A stretch of 64,000 bases of DNA. It comes from Planomonospora sp. ID67723. GTDB lineage: Bacteria > Actinomycetota > Actinomycetes > Streptosporangiales > Streptosporangiaceae. The position numbers and the translations under genes were made by a program. Below the pieces are notes generated by a model, which searched no databases, had not been told where the DNA came from, and saw nothing but the letters and a program-made list of their open reading frames with translations. Positions within the stretch are counted from its first letter, which is position 1, and every line of letters starts with the position of its first letter. Positions 9,053 to 16,591 of the stretch are shown piece after piece. The stretch spans positions 310,001 through 374,000 of the forward strand of contig NZ_JABTEZ010000006.1 of the NCBI RefSeq assembly GCF_015711605.1. Reading direction: 5' to 3'.

Positions 9053-9559
9053 ATGCGCCGGAAACTGCTGATCATGCTCGCGGCATCACCTGCGGGCCCA
9101 GGATCCACCTCCCATGCCGGCGTCATCAGCGAAGCCCCGCAGGGAGGCCTGTGGGCCGTCAGCCTCGCCATCTTTGTACTTGGTGTCATCGTTGTGGTGT
9201 TGTTCCTGCACCGCTTTGAGCGCCGCCTTGAGCAGATCGAAGATCCTCCCCGCGAACGCCTCGGCCGCCGGATCGCAGCCGTCAACGCCGCATTCACCGA
9301 GGCCGCCCGGCTCATGGACGAACTCCAACGCGACCTCGCCGCCCAGCAGGCCGCACGCGAAGCCATCATCGCTCAGGCCGAAGAACAGCAGCGGCTCCTA
9401 GAGATCAACCAGGAGCAGGCCGAGAAGATCCGACACATCCTCGTCGGCGAGACCAAAGCCACCATCCGTGCTGAGCGCCGTCAACAGTGGCTGTTCTTCG
9501 CTCTCGGCGCTGCCATGTCCGTCCCGATCGGCGTCGCCATCAACCTACTCGTCCCCTGA
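9053..9559 (+). CDS. Membrane-anchored coiled-coil protein
   Basis: The 168-aa protein has a membrane helix near residues 33-54 (LWAVSLAIFVLGVIVVVLFL). A long Glu/Gln/Ala-rich coiled coil follows (about 55-140: ERRLEQIEDPP...QEQAEKIRHIL), and a second helix closes the C-terminus (WLFFALGAAMSVPIGVAINL). ATG 9053 starts MRRKLLIML. No enzymatic motif is present. It could be a scaffold or a remnant of an element-borne gene; it looks intact. Function unknown. Confidence 0.6.
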   Translation: MRRKLLIMLAASPAGPGSTSHAGVISEAPQGGLWAVSLAIFVLGVIVVVLFLHRFERRLEQIEDPPRERLGRRIAAVNAAFTEAARLMDELQRDLAAQQAAREAIIAQAEEQQRLLEINQEQAEKIRHILVGETKATIRAERRQQWLFFALGAAMSVPIGVAINLLVP

Positions 9560-9962
9560 CGCGAGCACACGAGCACCAACATCATCGATCATGCGCACCG
9601 TCGTCACTCCCCGCCGCGCGACCCCCCGGCCCGTCCCCAGCTCCCCCAAGCCTGCGCGGGTCGGGTACTCGGGCCAGGCTGACCGGTCATGGGCAGCCCT
9701 GGTCTGGCGGCCTGCTGGTCCTGGAGGTGGTCGACGACGTCGAGCCGGCCACCTTCCGACTGGTGATCAGCGACGGCGAGGCCCTGGGCACGACCCGCTA
9801 GGGCGCCGCCCAGCGCGCCGATCGCCTGGCCACCCGCACCGCACCCGCACTGTCAACGGGTCGTTGACAGTGGGTGGGGGGCGGCCCGCGGCGACAGGGC
9901 CGGGCCCTGGCTGTGAACGCGTCGCTTGACCCCACCTCGGCGATGCCGGTGGCCTCCGGGGG
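9560..9962. other. Region without an intact gene; possible C-terminal relic
   Basis: A frame ending at 9801 finishes with LVLEVVDDVEPATFRLVISD, which looks like the tail of a decayed gene, but nothing upstream supports a start. The stretch also holds a perfect 25-bp inverted repeat (9848-9872). Confidence 0.4.
9848..9872. repeat. Perfect 25-bp inverted repeat
   Basis: CACTGTCAACG and CGTTGACAGTG flank GGT. The 11-bp arms are perfect. The TGTCAACG-N3-CGTTGACA core looks like an operator of a dimeric helix-turn-helix regulator, or a recombination site of the neighbouring serine recombinase. Weaker as a terminator because it contains few G/C pairs at its base. Confidence 0.55.
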
Positions 9963-10025
9963 TCAGCGTCGTGCGGCGATCAGCACCATCTCGCAGATCT
10001 CCGCGACGGTGGAGAACTTCGCCAT
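9963..10025 (-). CDS. Possible 20-aa peptide after the serine recombinase remnant
   Basis: A short minus-strand frame encodes MAKFSTVAEICEMVLIAARR, with GAAGGG about 12 nt upstream of ATG 10025. It follows the recombinase remnant in the same direction after 83 bp. It may be a real small protein or the truncated start of a helix-turn-helix gene whose remainder was lost. No family call. Confidence 0.3.
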   Translation of the reverse strand: MAKFSTVAEICEMVLIAARR

Positions 10026-10108
10026 GATGGAGGTGTCCCTTCGGGTCGTCGTGGGTTCTGGGGGATGCGGGGGCCGCTGCGGCCACGTGGGCGGCCCCCG
10101 GTCGACGC

Positions 10109-10936
10109 TCAGCCCTCGCGGTGAGGGGCCAGGGCGGGGGCCAAGGCGGCCAGGGCGTCGGCCTGGCGGGCGTGCGCGCCGTCGACGGCGTCCAGCTCGA
10201 CCGGTTCGTGCTCGGGAGTGCGGGCCCTCCAGCGGGTGCCGTCGGTCTCGACGTAGCCGATCGGCACCTCGCTGCCGGGCGGCAGGAGGTAGCGGCGCCC
10301 GTCGCCGGACCGCTGTGCCACCCGGTAGCCGTCGGCCAGTCGGCGCGGCGCCGGGCGTACCCGCTCCCAATCCCAGACGGCCGGACCGGGCACGGGCACG
10401 GTTGCGGGTCCGTCGCCGATGGGGCGGGAGGCGGTCTCCTGGCGCTGGACGGCGACGAGCGGGTCGTCGTCTTCGAACGCCCGATACAGCGTGGAGCGGC
10501 CGACGCCGAGGGCACGCGCGATGGCGGGGATGGTTTCGCCGCGGGCCCGGCGGGCGCGGGCGGCCGCCAGCGTGTCGGCGTCGATCGCCGGCGGCCGGCC
10601 GCCGCGGCGCCCTTGGGCGGCCGCCGCGGCCAGGCCGTCCATGGTGCGCTCGCGGATCAGGTCGCGCTCCATCTCCGCGGCCATCGCGGCGACCAGGAAC
10701 AGCATCTTGTCGGCGATGGACTGCCCGCCGGGCCGGTGCACCCCGGCGCACACCCCGGACAAGATGTGCAGGTTGATGCCGCGCGGCGCGAGCTCGTCTT
10801 CGAGGAAGACGAGCAACTCCTTCACCGAGCGGGCGATGCGGTCGGGCTTGTAGATGACCAGGGTGTCGCCCACCTGCATCCGGGCGATGGTCGCGGCCAG
10901 CTCCGGGCGCTCGCGGCGGGTGGACCAGCGCTCTGG
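10109..10936 (-). pseudogene. Serine recombinase (resolvase/invertase) lacking its catalytic N-terminus
   Basis: The open frame encodes STRRERPELAATIARMQVGD, then LVIYKPDRIARSVKEL and MAAEMERDLIRERTMDGLAA: the resolvase catalytic-domain second half and long E-helix. A helix-turn-helix follows (IPAIARALGVGRSTLYRAF). About 110 further residues contain WDWERVRPAPRRLADGYRV, an extension of unknown role. A TAG at 10937-10939 precedes the frame, and the segment with the active-site Ser is absent, so it cannot be a working recombinase. The start at ATG 10879 would remove even more. Confidence 0.75.
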
Positions 10937-11046
10937 CTAGTGATTCATCTGTCACCTTCCAGGCCTTGCGCGCAGCAGCGGCCTCGACCACCCTTTGTTA
11001 CTGATCCACTACGAGAAGTGTCTTCCCGACCTATGAGGAGTCCTGC

Positions 11047-11241
11047 ATGCGCAGCCGTAACGTTTCCATCCTCAGCCTTGTCCTGGGTACCGCTGCTTTG
11101 ATCGCGATTGGACCGGCGAGCCCCGCGCACGCTGCCGACGTCGACATCGACGTCCAGGTCCAGACCCCGCTTGTGGATCTTCTGGGGGACTGCAGGATTA
11201 CGGATTTGATCGGCGGCAACTACGACTGCGTCCTGCCGTAA
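11047..11241 (+). CDS. Small secreted peptide precursor
   Basis: The 64-aa precursor has a good Shine-Dalgarno sequence (GAGGAG, 7 nt before ATG 11047) and a clear signal peptide (residues 1-29, SILSLVLGTAALIAIGP...AHA|A). The mature part is only about 35 residues, acidic, with two Cys (DLLGDCRITDLIGGNYDC) that could form one disulfide. It resembles in layout the short secreted surface or chaplin-like peptides of actinomycetes, but it has no chaplin motif. Function unknown. It looks intact within a region of decayed genes. Confidence 0.65.
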   Translation: MRSRNVSILSLVLGTAALIAIGPASPAHAADVDIDVQVQTPLVDLLGDCRITDLIGGNYDCVLP

Positions 11242-11376
11242 CGGCCTAGGAGCTGTTCGGGGTTCGGATCTTCGCGCGGGTTGGAGGCCACTTCCTCACG
11301 GGCGAGCGCCAGCATGAGATTGTCAATGTGACGAGTCCCGCGTCCGGCGAGGACCTACACGAGGGAGGTTGGGATC

Positions 11377-11740
11377 GTGGACAGTTGGCAACCGCATGTG
11401 GCGCAACTGGTAGCGAGCGGCTACATCGCCAAGGCGGCGATCTGTGGACATGACGGCACCGTCTGGGCCACCAGCCCCGGTCTCTCTGTCAGCCCCGAGG
11501 AGACGCGGGCGATCATTTCCGGGTTCAAGGACCCGAACCTGATCACGGACGGTATCCGCGTCGGTGGTACTAAGTACTTCGTCGTTTGATCAGACGACCG
11601 CATCATCAGCGGCAAGATGGGGGCTGGTGGAGTCTTCTGCATGAAGACCGGCAACACCGTCCTCATCGGGGTGTACGACGACGCGGTTGCCCAGCCAAGC
11701 CAAGCCCGCACGGTGATCAAAAAGTTGGCCGATCAATTCG
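11377..11740 (+). pseudogene. Eukaryotic-type profilin gene interrupted by an in-frame TGA
   Basis: Translation from GTG 11377 (GGGAGG 9-10 nt upstream) gives VDSWQPHVAQLVASGYIAKA, then DGTVWATSPGLSVSPEETRA, and reaches KYFVV. There codon 71 is TGA (11587-11589). The same frame continues SDDRIISGKMGAGGVFCMKT, then TVLIGVYDDAVAQPSQARTV and IKKLADQF. Every block matches profilin, the about 125-residue actin-monomer-binding protein of eukaryotes: SWQ at the N-terminus, AAIxGxDGxxWA, GGxKYxVI, DDRxIxGKKGxGG, VLIGVY and the final KLADxL helix. Only the last few residues are replaced by a fused foreign fragment. The stop probably arose from CGA (Arg) by one transition. Codon choice (GTA, TCT, TGT, AAA, GTT) is less GC-biased than in the neighbours, which suggests transfer. 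Free polymerised actin is not bacterial, so the role is unknown. Confidence 0.78.
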
Positions 11741-11996
11741 GGCCCGCGGACTGCTGGCCGCGCAGCTCGCCTACGCCCCGGCCGGAACCCACCAGGTGGT
11801 CGTCACCGGCGGGGTCGCCGGGCTGGACGCGCGCCACCAGATGCGCGGCGAGGGCCGCGAGGCCCTGGCCACCGCCCTGGAACACCTGCTGGCGGCCGGG
11901 TACGCCACCCGGGAGCGGAGCCGCGATGAGGTGGGCCGGATGATGTGGGAGACGGTGCTTCGGCGTCTGCCGGAACCGGTGCTGGCCAGGACGTAG
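11736..11996 (+). pseudogene. C-terminal fragment of a winged-helix DNA-binding protein
   Basis: In a different frame from the profilin, the sequence reads GLLAAQLAYAPAGTHQVVVT and then GREALATALEHLLAAGYATRERSRDEVGRM. This resembles the helix-turn-helix tail of regulators and replication-type proteins found on actinomycete integrative elements. It has no start and is joined directly to the 3' end of the profilin frame, so it marks a recombination junction. Confidence 0.45.
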
Positions 11997-12242
11997 AGCC
12001 TGGCCAGGCCCATCAACGGGATTCCATGCCCGGATCTCCATGCGCGGGATGGCGCGGACCTACGTCAGAGAACAACCAAGACGAAGACCGAAGAACAGCC
12101 TGCCGGTCGACGCCGTGTCGCTCGGGGCCGGCGGCAGGTCGACCGGAGCCGTCCCGGCAGGCTCCCCGGAGCATGTCTGTGCCGTTCGTCCAGGTGAGCC
12201 CATAAACGGGTTTCCATTTCCGGGATTCCATCGCCGGACCGG

Positions 12243-12720
12243 TCAGGTTTCGTCGACCACCGCGGCGGAGGCCTCGCCGCGACGAATTCCGGCCACGCGG
12301 GCGGCGTGCCGGTAGTCGGCGGCGGTGGCCTGGTGGCCGTGGGCGGTGCTGCTGACCGTGGCGGCCAGCGAGGCGATCCGGCGCGCGATGTCGGCCAGAC
12401 CCGGTTCCCATCCGGTGGGCGGCTCACCGGTGTCCGGGGCGGAGGCGGTGACCGCTCGCCAGGCGTCGGCGAGCTCGGTCGCGAGTACGGCCAGGTGCTC
12501 GGTGTCGGTGCCCAGGCACCGCCGCTGCCACCCAGCCCAGCGGCACGCCCACCACCACGGCGGCCGACACCGCCGCGAGCAGGCACACCAGCAGCATCCG
12601 GGGACGGTCGGCCGCGAGCTCGCGGCGGTAGCGGGCGCTGGCGGAGGCGCCGGCCCCCGGCGGAGCGATGCGGACCACGGCGACCTCCAGGACGACGGCG
12701 GGGAAGACTTCGTCCTTCAC
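12243..12720 (-). pseudogene. Frameshifted membrane protein of an integrative-element type
   Basis: From GTG 12720 the frame encodes VKDEVFPAVVLEVAVVRIAP, an Arg-rich stretch and a membrane helix (MLLVCLLAAVSAAVVVGVPL). The reading then has to shift near 12535 to continue WQRRCLGTDTEHLAVLATEL and later DIARRIASLAATVSSTAHGH, ending at 12243. One single-base indel explains the break. The layout (short cytosolic head, one helix, polar tail, divergent XRE regulator) is common in actinomycete conjugative elements. Function unknown. Confidence 0.55.
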
Positions 12721-12805
12721 GGTACGACGAACGGCCGACAGCGCCGAGAGACCAGCGCCGCCGTACCCGCCGCGCGTAGTCTGGAGCCAGAGCAGGAGGT
12801 CCCCC

Positions 12806-13074
12806 ATGGCGCCCACTCCCAAGGACGAAGCCCGCCGGATCGGCGAGAACGCACGCCGCGCCGCAAGGCCCGCGGGCTCACGCTCCAGGTCGTGGCCGGC
12901 CTCACCGGCCGGTCGGTGGGATGGCTGTCTGAGATTGAGCGCGGCATCCGCCCGCTGGAGCGGCGATCCGACATCCGCGCGCCGGCCGAAGCGCTGGAAA
13001 TCACCCCGGGGAATCTGCTGCGGGTGGAGCTGCCGCCGGACACCGGACAACGCGAACGCCAACATCCGCCGTGA
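12806..13074 (+). pseudogene. XRE-family regulator with a frameshift
   Basis: ATG 12806 follows AGGAGG by 6 nt and starts MAPTPKDEARRIGENARR. The frame then shifts within an Arg-rich run near 12858, and the helix-turn-helix continues in another frame: LTLQVVAGLTGRSVGWLSEI, then ERGIRPLERRSDI. The domain is the standard XRE type (LQxVAxLTGxSxxxLSxIERG) and ends about 25 residues after it. It is divergent from the frameshifted membrane gene, the usual regulator-to-structural-gene arrangement. A single-base error in the sequence would also explain it. Confidence 0.6.
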
Positions 13075-13125
13075 TGGGCCGCCAGATTGTCAGCCCTGTC
13101 CGCCCCCGTCCTTAGGAGAGATGCA

Positions 13126-13359
13126 ATGACGAACAACAACACGCCCCCGCCCGCCGAAGGTCTCGGGATCTGGGCAAATCTCGGGATCTGGATCGCATTT
13201 GGCGCTGCCTTCGGCCTCCTCGTCGGCGTCATCGTCGGGGGTTTTTTCGACAACTTCACTTACGGTGTCGGGCTAGGTTCGACCTTCGGTCCGGGCCTGG
13301 GGGTGGCCGCCTGGGCCGTCTTCATCGCGCCGCGAAGGAATGTCCGCCGCGACTCCTGA
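13126..13359 (+). CDS. Small GxxxG-rich membrane protein
   Basis: The 77-aa protein has a strong ribosome site (TAGGAGAG, 7 nt before ATG 13126) and starts MTNNNTPPPAEGLGIWANLG. Two hydrophobic Gly-rich helices follow (about 18-41 and 47-68) and then a basic tail (APRRNVRRD). It shares start and design with the protein at 1710-1916. No known family. It appears intact, though both neighbours are broken. Confidence 0.6.
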   Translation: MTNNNTPPPAEGLGIWANLGIWIAFGAAFGLLVGVIVGGFFDNFTYGVGLGSTFGPGLGVAAWAVFIAPRRNVRRDS

Positions 13360-13527
13360 GCGTCGCGCCCGAGTATCGGCTACGGGGTCGTAGGCGCCAC
13401 CGGGAAGTCCAGGAAGCAACGCAACGGCGCTGGCGATGGTGGCCGCGTCAGATGATCGCGCCCCGGCGGGCCGAGATCTGGTGGCGGTTGAGTTGGATCA
13501 GCAGCCGGCGCGGAGCGCGCCACCACC

Positions 13528-13722
13528 ATGGTGATGTGGTATCGGTACAGCTTGGTCGAACCGACGCCAGGCCAAGCGGTGTTCCATACTCGGCTCACAC
13601 TCAGCGTCATCGACGCAGCCGGCGGTCCAGGCGCTCCCGGCGTCGCGGCTGCCGTCATAGCACTCGCCGACCGGATCGTCGACTGGGCGGATGGCTACGC
13701 TGCCCGTCGTGTTGAGGTGTGA
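13528..13722 (+). CDS. Hypothetical 64-aa protein
   Basis: The frame from ATG 13528 reads MVMWYRYSLVEPTPGQAVFH, then a strand-like segment RLTLSVIDAAG and an amphipathic helix AAAVIALADRIVDWADGYAA. Composition looks protein-like rather than random. No clear Shine-Dalgarno sequence is present and no family was recognised. It may be the remnant of a longer gene. It ends 14 bp from the convergent integrase remnant. Confidence 0.35.
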   Translation: MVMWYRYSLVEPTPGQAVFHTRLTLSVIDAAGGPGAPGVAAAVIALADRIVDWADGYAARRVEV

Positions 13723-13735
13723 CCAGGTGTCGCGG

Positions 13736-14653
13736 TCATAGGCCTTCGACGTAGTCGGCGGCGATGTCGTCGGGTGGGTTGGTGTACAGGCGCAGGTAGC
13801 GGTCGTTGGCGTGGCCGAGGCGGCGCTCGAGTTCGGCGCGGTTGTGGCCGGAGGCCTGCGACAGGCCGTAGGCGAAGGTGTGCCGGGCGTCGTGCGGGCG
13901 CAGGGTGCCGAGCTTGCGGTCGGGGTCGGGCATCTGGGCGTCGCGGCCCAGGAACACGGTGCGGCTGGTGCGGCCCTTGCCGCGCACGCCGACAAGGCGC
14001 GCCTTCTTGGCCTGGCGCAGCCGCTCGGGGACGGCCGGCTCCAGCTGGTCCAGGTCCAGGCCGACCAGCTCCGCGCGGCGCAGCCCGGTGCCGAACAGCA
14101 GGTAGATGATGGCCCGGTCCCGCAGCGGGCGAGCGTGGGCGTGCACCCGGGGTGTGGCGGCGCCGCGGTGACGGCGGCCCTTGAGCTCGTGGAAGGTCTC
14201 GATCCGGTCCACGACGTTCTTGACGGTGCGCACCTGGGTGGCGGCCAGCGCTCGCGGCTGCGGGGCAGGCAGTGGTAGCGGGGGACTTTCTTGGTCGGGT
14301 CGCCGTGGCGCAGCAACCCTTCGGGGGGGTGATCCAGGTGAACAGCGCTACAGGTGCGCGAGGTGGTTGTTGACGGTCGCTGGCGCCATCGGCGCGGGCA
14401 TGTTGTCGCGGCCGCAGTTGCCGGCGGCGGCCAGGTGGTCGCGCCAGGCTGTGATCTCGCGCGGGGTGACGGCCGAGAGCCGGTCGTGCCCGAGGCCGCC
14501 GGTGATCCAGGCGCCGAAGCGCTCCAGGTGCCGGGAGATCTTGGCGGTGACCTCAGCTGAGCGGACTCCGCGCACGGCGAGATCGAGGTAGCGCTCCGTC
14601 CAGACTGGGAGGCTGTCGTCGGCCGGATCGAGGCGTTCGGGAAGCCCGACCAC
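13736..14653 (-). pseudogene. Tyrosine recombinase (integrase) pseudogene
   Basis: The N-terminal core-binding domain is readable from GTG 14653 (SLPVWTERYLDLAVRGVRSA, TAKISRHLERFGAWITGG). After two frame changes between about 14350 and 14240, the catalytic domain follows: GTGLRRAELVGLDL (Arg box), LRPHDARHTFAYGL (HxxR), ELERRLGHANDRYLRLYTNP (His and the nucleophilic Tyr). About 60 residues between FLGRDA and the HxxR box are missing compared with intact relatives. Catalytic residues survive, but frameshifts and deletion mean it is inactive. Confidence 0.75.
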
Positions 14654-14957
14654 CTTTCGTGAAGTGATTTCGGCGTGATCCTACCCGGCGAGCAGGGACG
14701 CCGCGCTGGAGGTGGAGGACAGCATGCAGCCACATTACTTCGCGGAAGGGCCATTTCCTGAAGAGAAACGGTCTGGCCGATCCTGGGACTTGTTCCCCTG
14801 ATCATGCTCGTTTGGGGCTCATGACACGTTTCTTGCCGGCACGCCATGTAGGTCCGGACAGAACCGCCGTAGGTTGTCCGGAATCACCTTGCAGTGTCGG
14901 GGCGCTGGTACGCGGCCTTGCACAAGCCCAACCCGAGCGGCCAGGCTCAACCGCTGG
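14654..14957. other. Region without a gene; contains a dispersed repeat
   Basis: No coding sequence is supported. The only recognised element is repeat copy B at 14871-14902. Confidence 0.45.
14871..14902 (+). repeat. Dispersed 32-bp repeat, copy B
   Basis: Begins AGGTTGTCCGGAATCACC and matches copies A (7115) and C (21350, minus). Located upstream of the integrase remnant. Confidence 0.5.
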
Positions 14958-15265
14958 TCAGGTGGGATCAGGAGGCGGGGGTTCGGTCGATGGCTCAGGC
15001 GGCGGGGCTTCAGTGGTCGGATCAGGCATCGATGCCCCCTGCGTCTGTGTGGACACCGTTGGAATCGGTGATTGCTCAGGCGCACCCACAGAGGCACTGC
15101 ACGATGAGAACAGGGCGAAGGCGAGGAGGGCCGCGATGATGAAGCCGCCTCCGCCGCCACGGCGCCCGGGGAGATGGTGCGGTCATGCGCCCGCACCCTG
15201 ATCGTCCGTCCGTCCTTGAGTCTTCGGATGTGTTCGCGGACCCGTGTCGTTCGCCTCCCGCTCAT
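14958..15265 (-). pseudogene. Small lipoprotein-like or membrane protein with a frameshift
   Basis: From ATG 15265 the frame encodes MSGRRTTRVREHIRRLKDGR and a basic head. After a one-base shift near 15175 it becomes PGRRGGGGGFIIAALLAFAL, a membrane segment or lipobox-like FSSC, followed by a Pro/Glu/Thr-rich tail (TEAPPPEPSTEPPPPDP) ending at 14958. The design (basic cytosolic head, one helix, extended Pro-rich external tail) is common in actinomycetes. Broken as it stands. Confidence 0.4.
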
Positions 15266-15457
15266 CCCCGGACGGTAGGCCGTCTGTCGCCGAGACAAGA
15301 GTCGCGGTGCGGTAGGCATCGCCTGGCGTGCAGGTGACCCCTCCCGCGCCGCGCAGCGGGTGGACGACCCCGCTTCTTTGGACCCTTGAGTGCTTCGCCT
15401 CCCGCAGGCCTCTCAGGCTTGTATCGACCCAGCCCTAGGGAACCGCCTGGTCAGGGG

Positions 15458-15483
15458 GTTCATGAGGAGGCCCGCAGGGGTAG
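15458..15483 (+). promoter_or_regulatory. Possible SigB-type promoter
   Basis: GTTC (15458-15461), 16 bp, then GGGTAG (15478-15483) resembles the stress-sigma consensus GTTT-N14-16-GGGTAT. It ends 27 bp before the response regulator start. Based on pattern only. Confidence 0.35.
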
Positions 15484-15510
15484 GGGCCGGTGGAGGGATA
15501 CGGGAGGGAC

Positions 15511-15903
15511 ATGCCGGTTGCGCTGCTCGTCGAAGATGACCCCGATCACCGGGAGTTGCTGGTCCGGCTGTTGAAGCAGGCCGACTGCCGGGTGCACGCC
15601 GTGGCGGATGGTGCCCAAGCCGTGGAGTTGGCCCGGCAGGTGCGCCCAGACCTGGTGGTGCTGGACTGGCGGCTGCCGGGTCTGCCGGGGACGGAGATCT
15701 GTCGGCGGCTGCGTTCCGCGCCCGAGACGGCGGAGGCGGCGGTGCTGATGGTGACCGCCTGGGTGAGCGACGGTGTCAACAACGCCGCGCAGGAGGCCGC
15801 CTGGTCGGGGGCCGACGACTTCGTCCTCAAGCCGATCAGCCATCGGGAGTTCCACGCGCGGGTCCTGGCCTTGCTGAAGCGGTTCCCGCCCGCCCAGGAA
15901 TGA
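15511..15903 (+). CDS. Stand-alone response regulator receiver protein
   Basis: The 130-aa protein consists of one receiver domain. The acidic pair is ED-D in LLVEDDPDHRELL (residues 5-17), the phospho-acceptor Asp lies in VVLDWRLPG (near 52), the switch Thr in MVTAW (near 85) and the Lys in FVLKPIS (near 109). No output domain is present, so it probably works by protein contact, for example with a hybrid kinase, an anti-sigma partner or another regulator. ATG 15511 follows GGGAGGG; the upstream GTG 15490 is less likely. No kinase gene is adjacent; a histidine kinase lies 33 kb away. Confidence 0.85.
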   Translation: MPVALLVEDDPDHRELLVRLLKQADCRVHAVADGAQAVELARQVRPDLVVLDWRLPGLPGTEICRRLRSAPETAEAAVLMVTAWVSDGVNNAAQEAAWSGADDFVLKPISHREFHARVLALLKRFPPAQE

Positions 15904-16024
15904 GCATCAGCCAATTCACGGGGAAGGACTTCCCGTTACCCGTCCGCCGCCAGGGCTGACCGGCTGACGGGCGCATTTCAAGCCCCGTCTCGGTTACCGC
16001 CTGCGGTTGCGACAGACTGAGGAC

Positions 16025-16591
16025 ATGACCGAGGTGCGACCCGCTCCGAATGCCGACGCGGCTCGATGGCTGCTCCGGGCTGATGTCGATTGGTGGGATC
16101 TTGTTCGCTACGGCCCACCGGGCTTCGACGTGTACGTGCGTATCGCCTTTGCCCATGGGGTGGAGAGTGTCGACCCGGAGGGAGAAGATCGCGCCGTTCG
16201 CGTGGCACTCGCGACTCTCGCGGCATACACGGCCACGCCGTCCAGCGGATATGCGGCGATCTGGGAGGGGTGGGGCGGGCGCCCGCCGGCTCCTGAAGCG
16301 CCACAGGTGGCCATTCCGAATCGAGAGATGCTGCTCTTCACCGGCCCTGTCGACGTACTGAGCGACGCGCCCGCCCTCGCCTGGTACGGCTCTGCGCGGG
16401 GCTATCAAGACCCACACCTCGTGTGGCCCGAAGATCAGGCCTGGTGCCTGGCCTGCGAGGTCGACGAGGAGGTCGAGTTCACCGTCGGATGTTCCGTCGA
16501 CGCGTCCCAGGCTCTGACCAAAGCCCTGCCCGGTGCTGTTCGACGGGTGCACTACGGAGAGCCGGCACCGATGTACCGCGACCCGGCCTAG
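16025..16591 (+). CDS. Hypothetical protein (188 aa)
   Basis: The soluble protein starts MTEVRPAPNADAARWLLRAD at ATG 16025. It has an aromatic-rich middle with several Trp (WEGWGGRPPAP), a strand-rich region around EMLLFTGPVDVLSD and an acidic end (AWCLACEVDEEVEFTVGCS). It belongs to a family of actinobacterial proteins of unknown function. Its TAG stop overlaps the TA target duplicated by the IS630 element. Reading across the reconstituted empty site gives the same TAG, so the gene was not shortened by the insertion. Confidence 0.6.
   Translation: MTEVRPAPNADAARWLLRADVDWWDLVRYGPPGFDVYVRIAFAHGVESVDPEGEDRAVRVALATLAAYTATPSSGYAAIWEGWGGRPPAPEAPQVAIPNREMLLFTGPVDVLSDAPALAWYGSARGYQDPHLVWPEDQAWCLACEVDEEVEFTVGCSVDASQALTKALPGAVRRVHYGEPAPMYRDPA

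Noticed and set aside
11587-11589. TGA in the profilin as selenocysteine or programmed readthrough
   Set aside because: No SECIS-like hairpin follows the codon, and relatives have Arg/Lys there, so a nonsense mutation is simpler.
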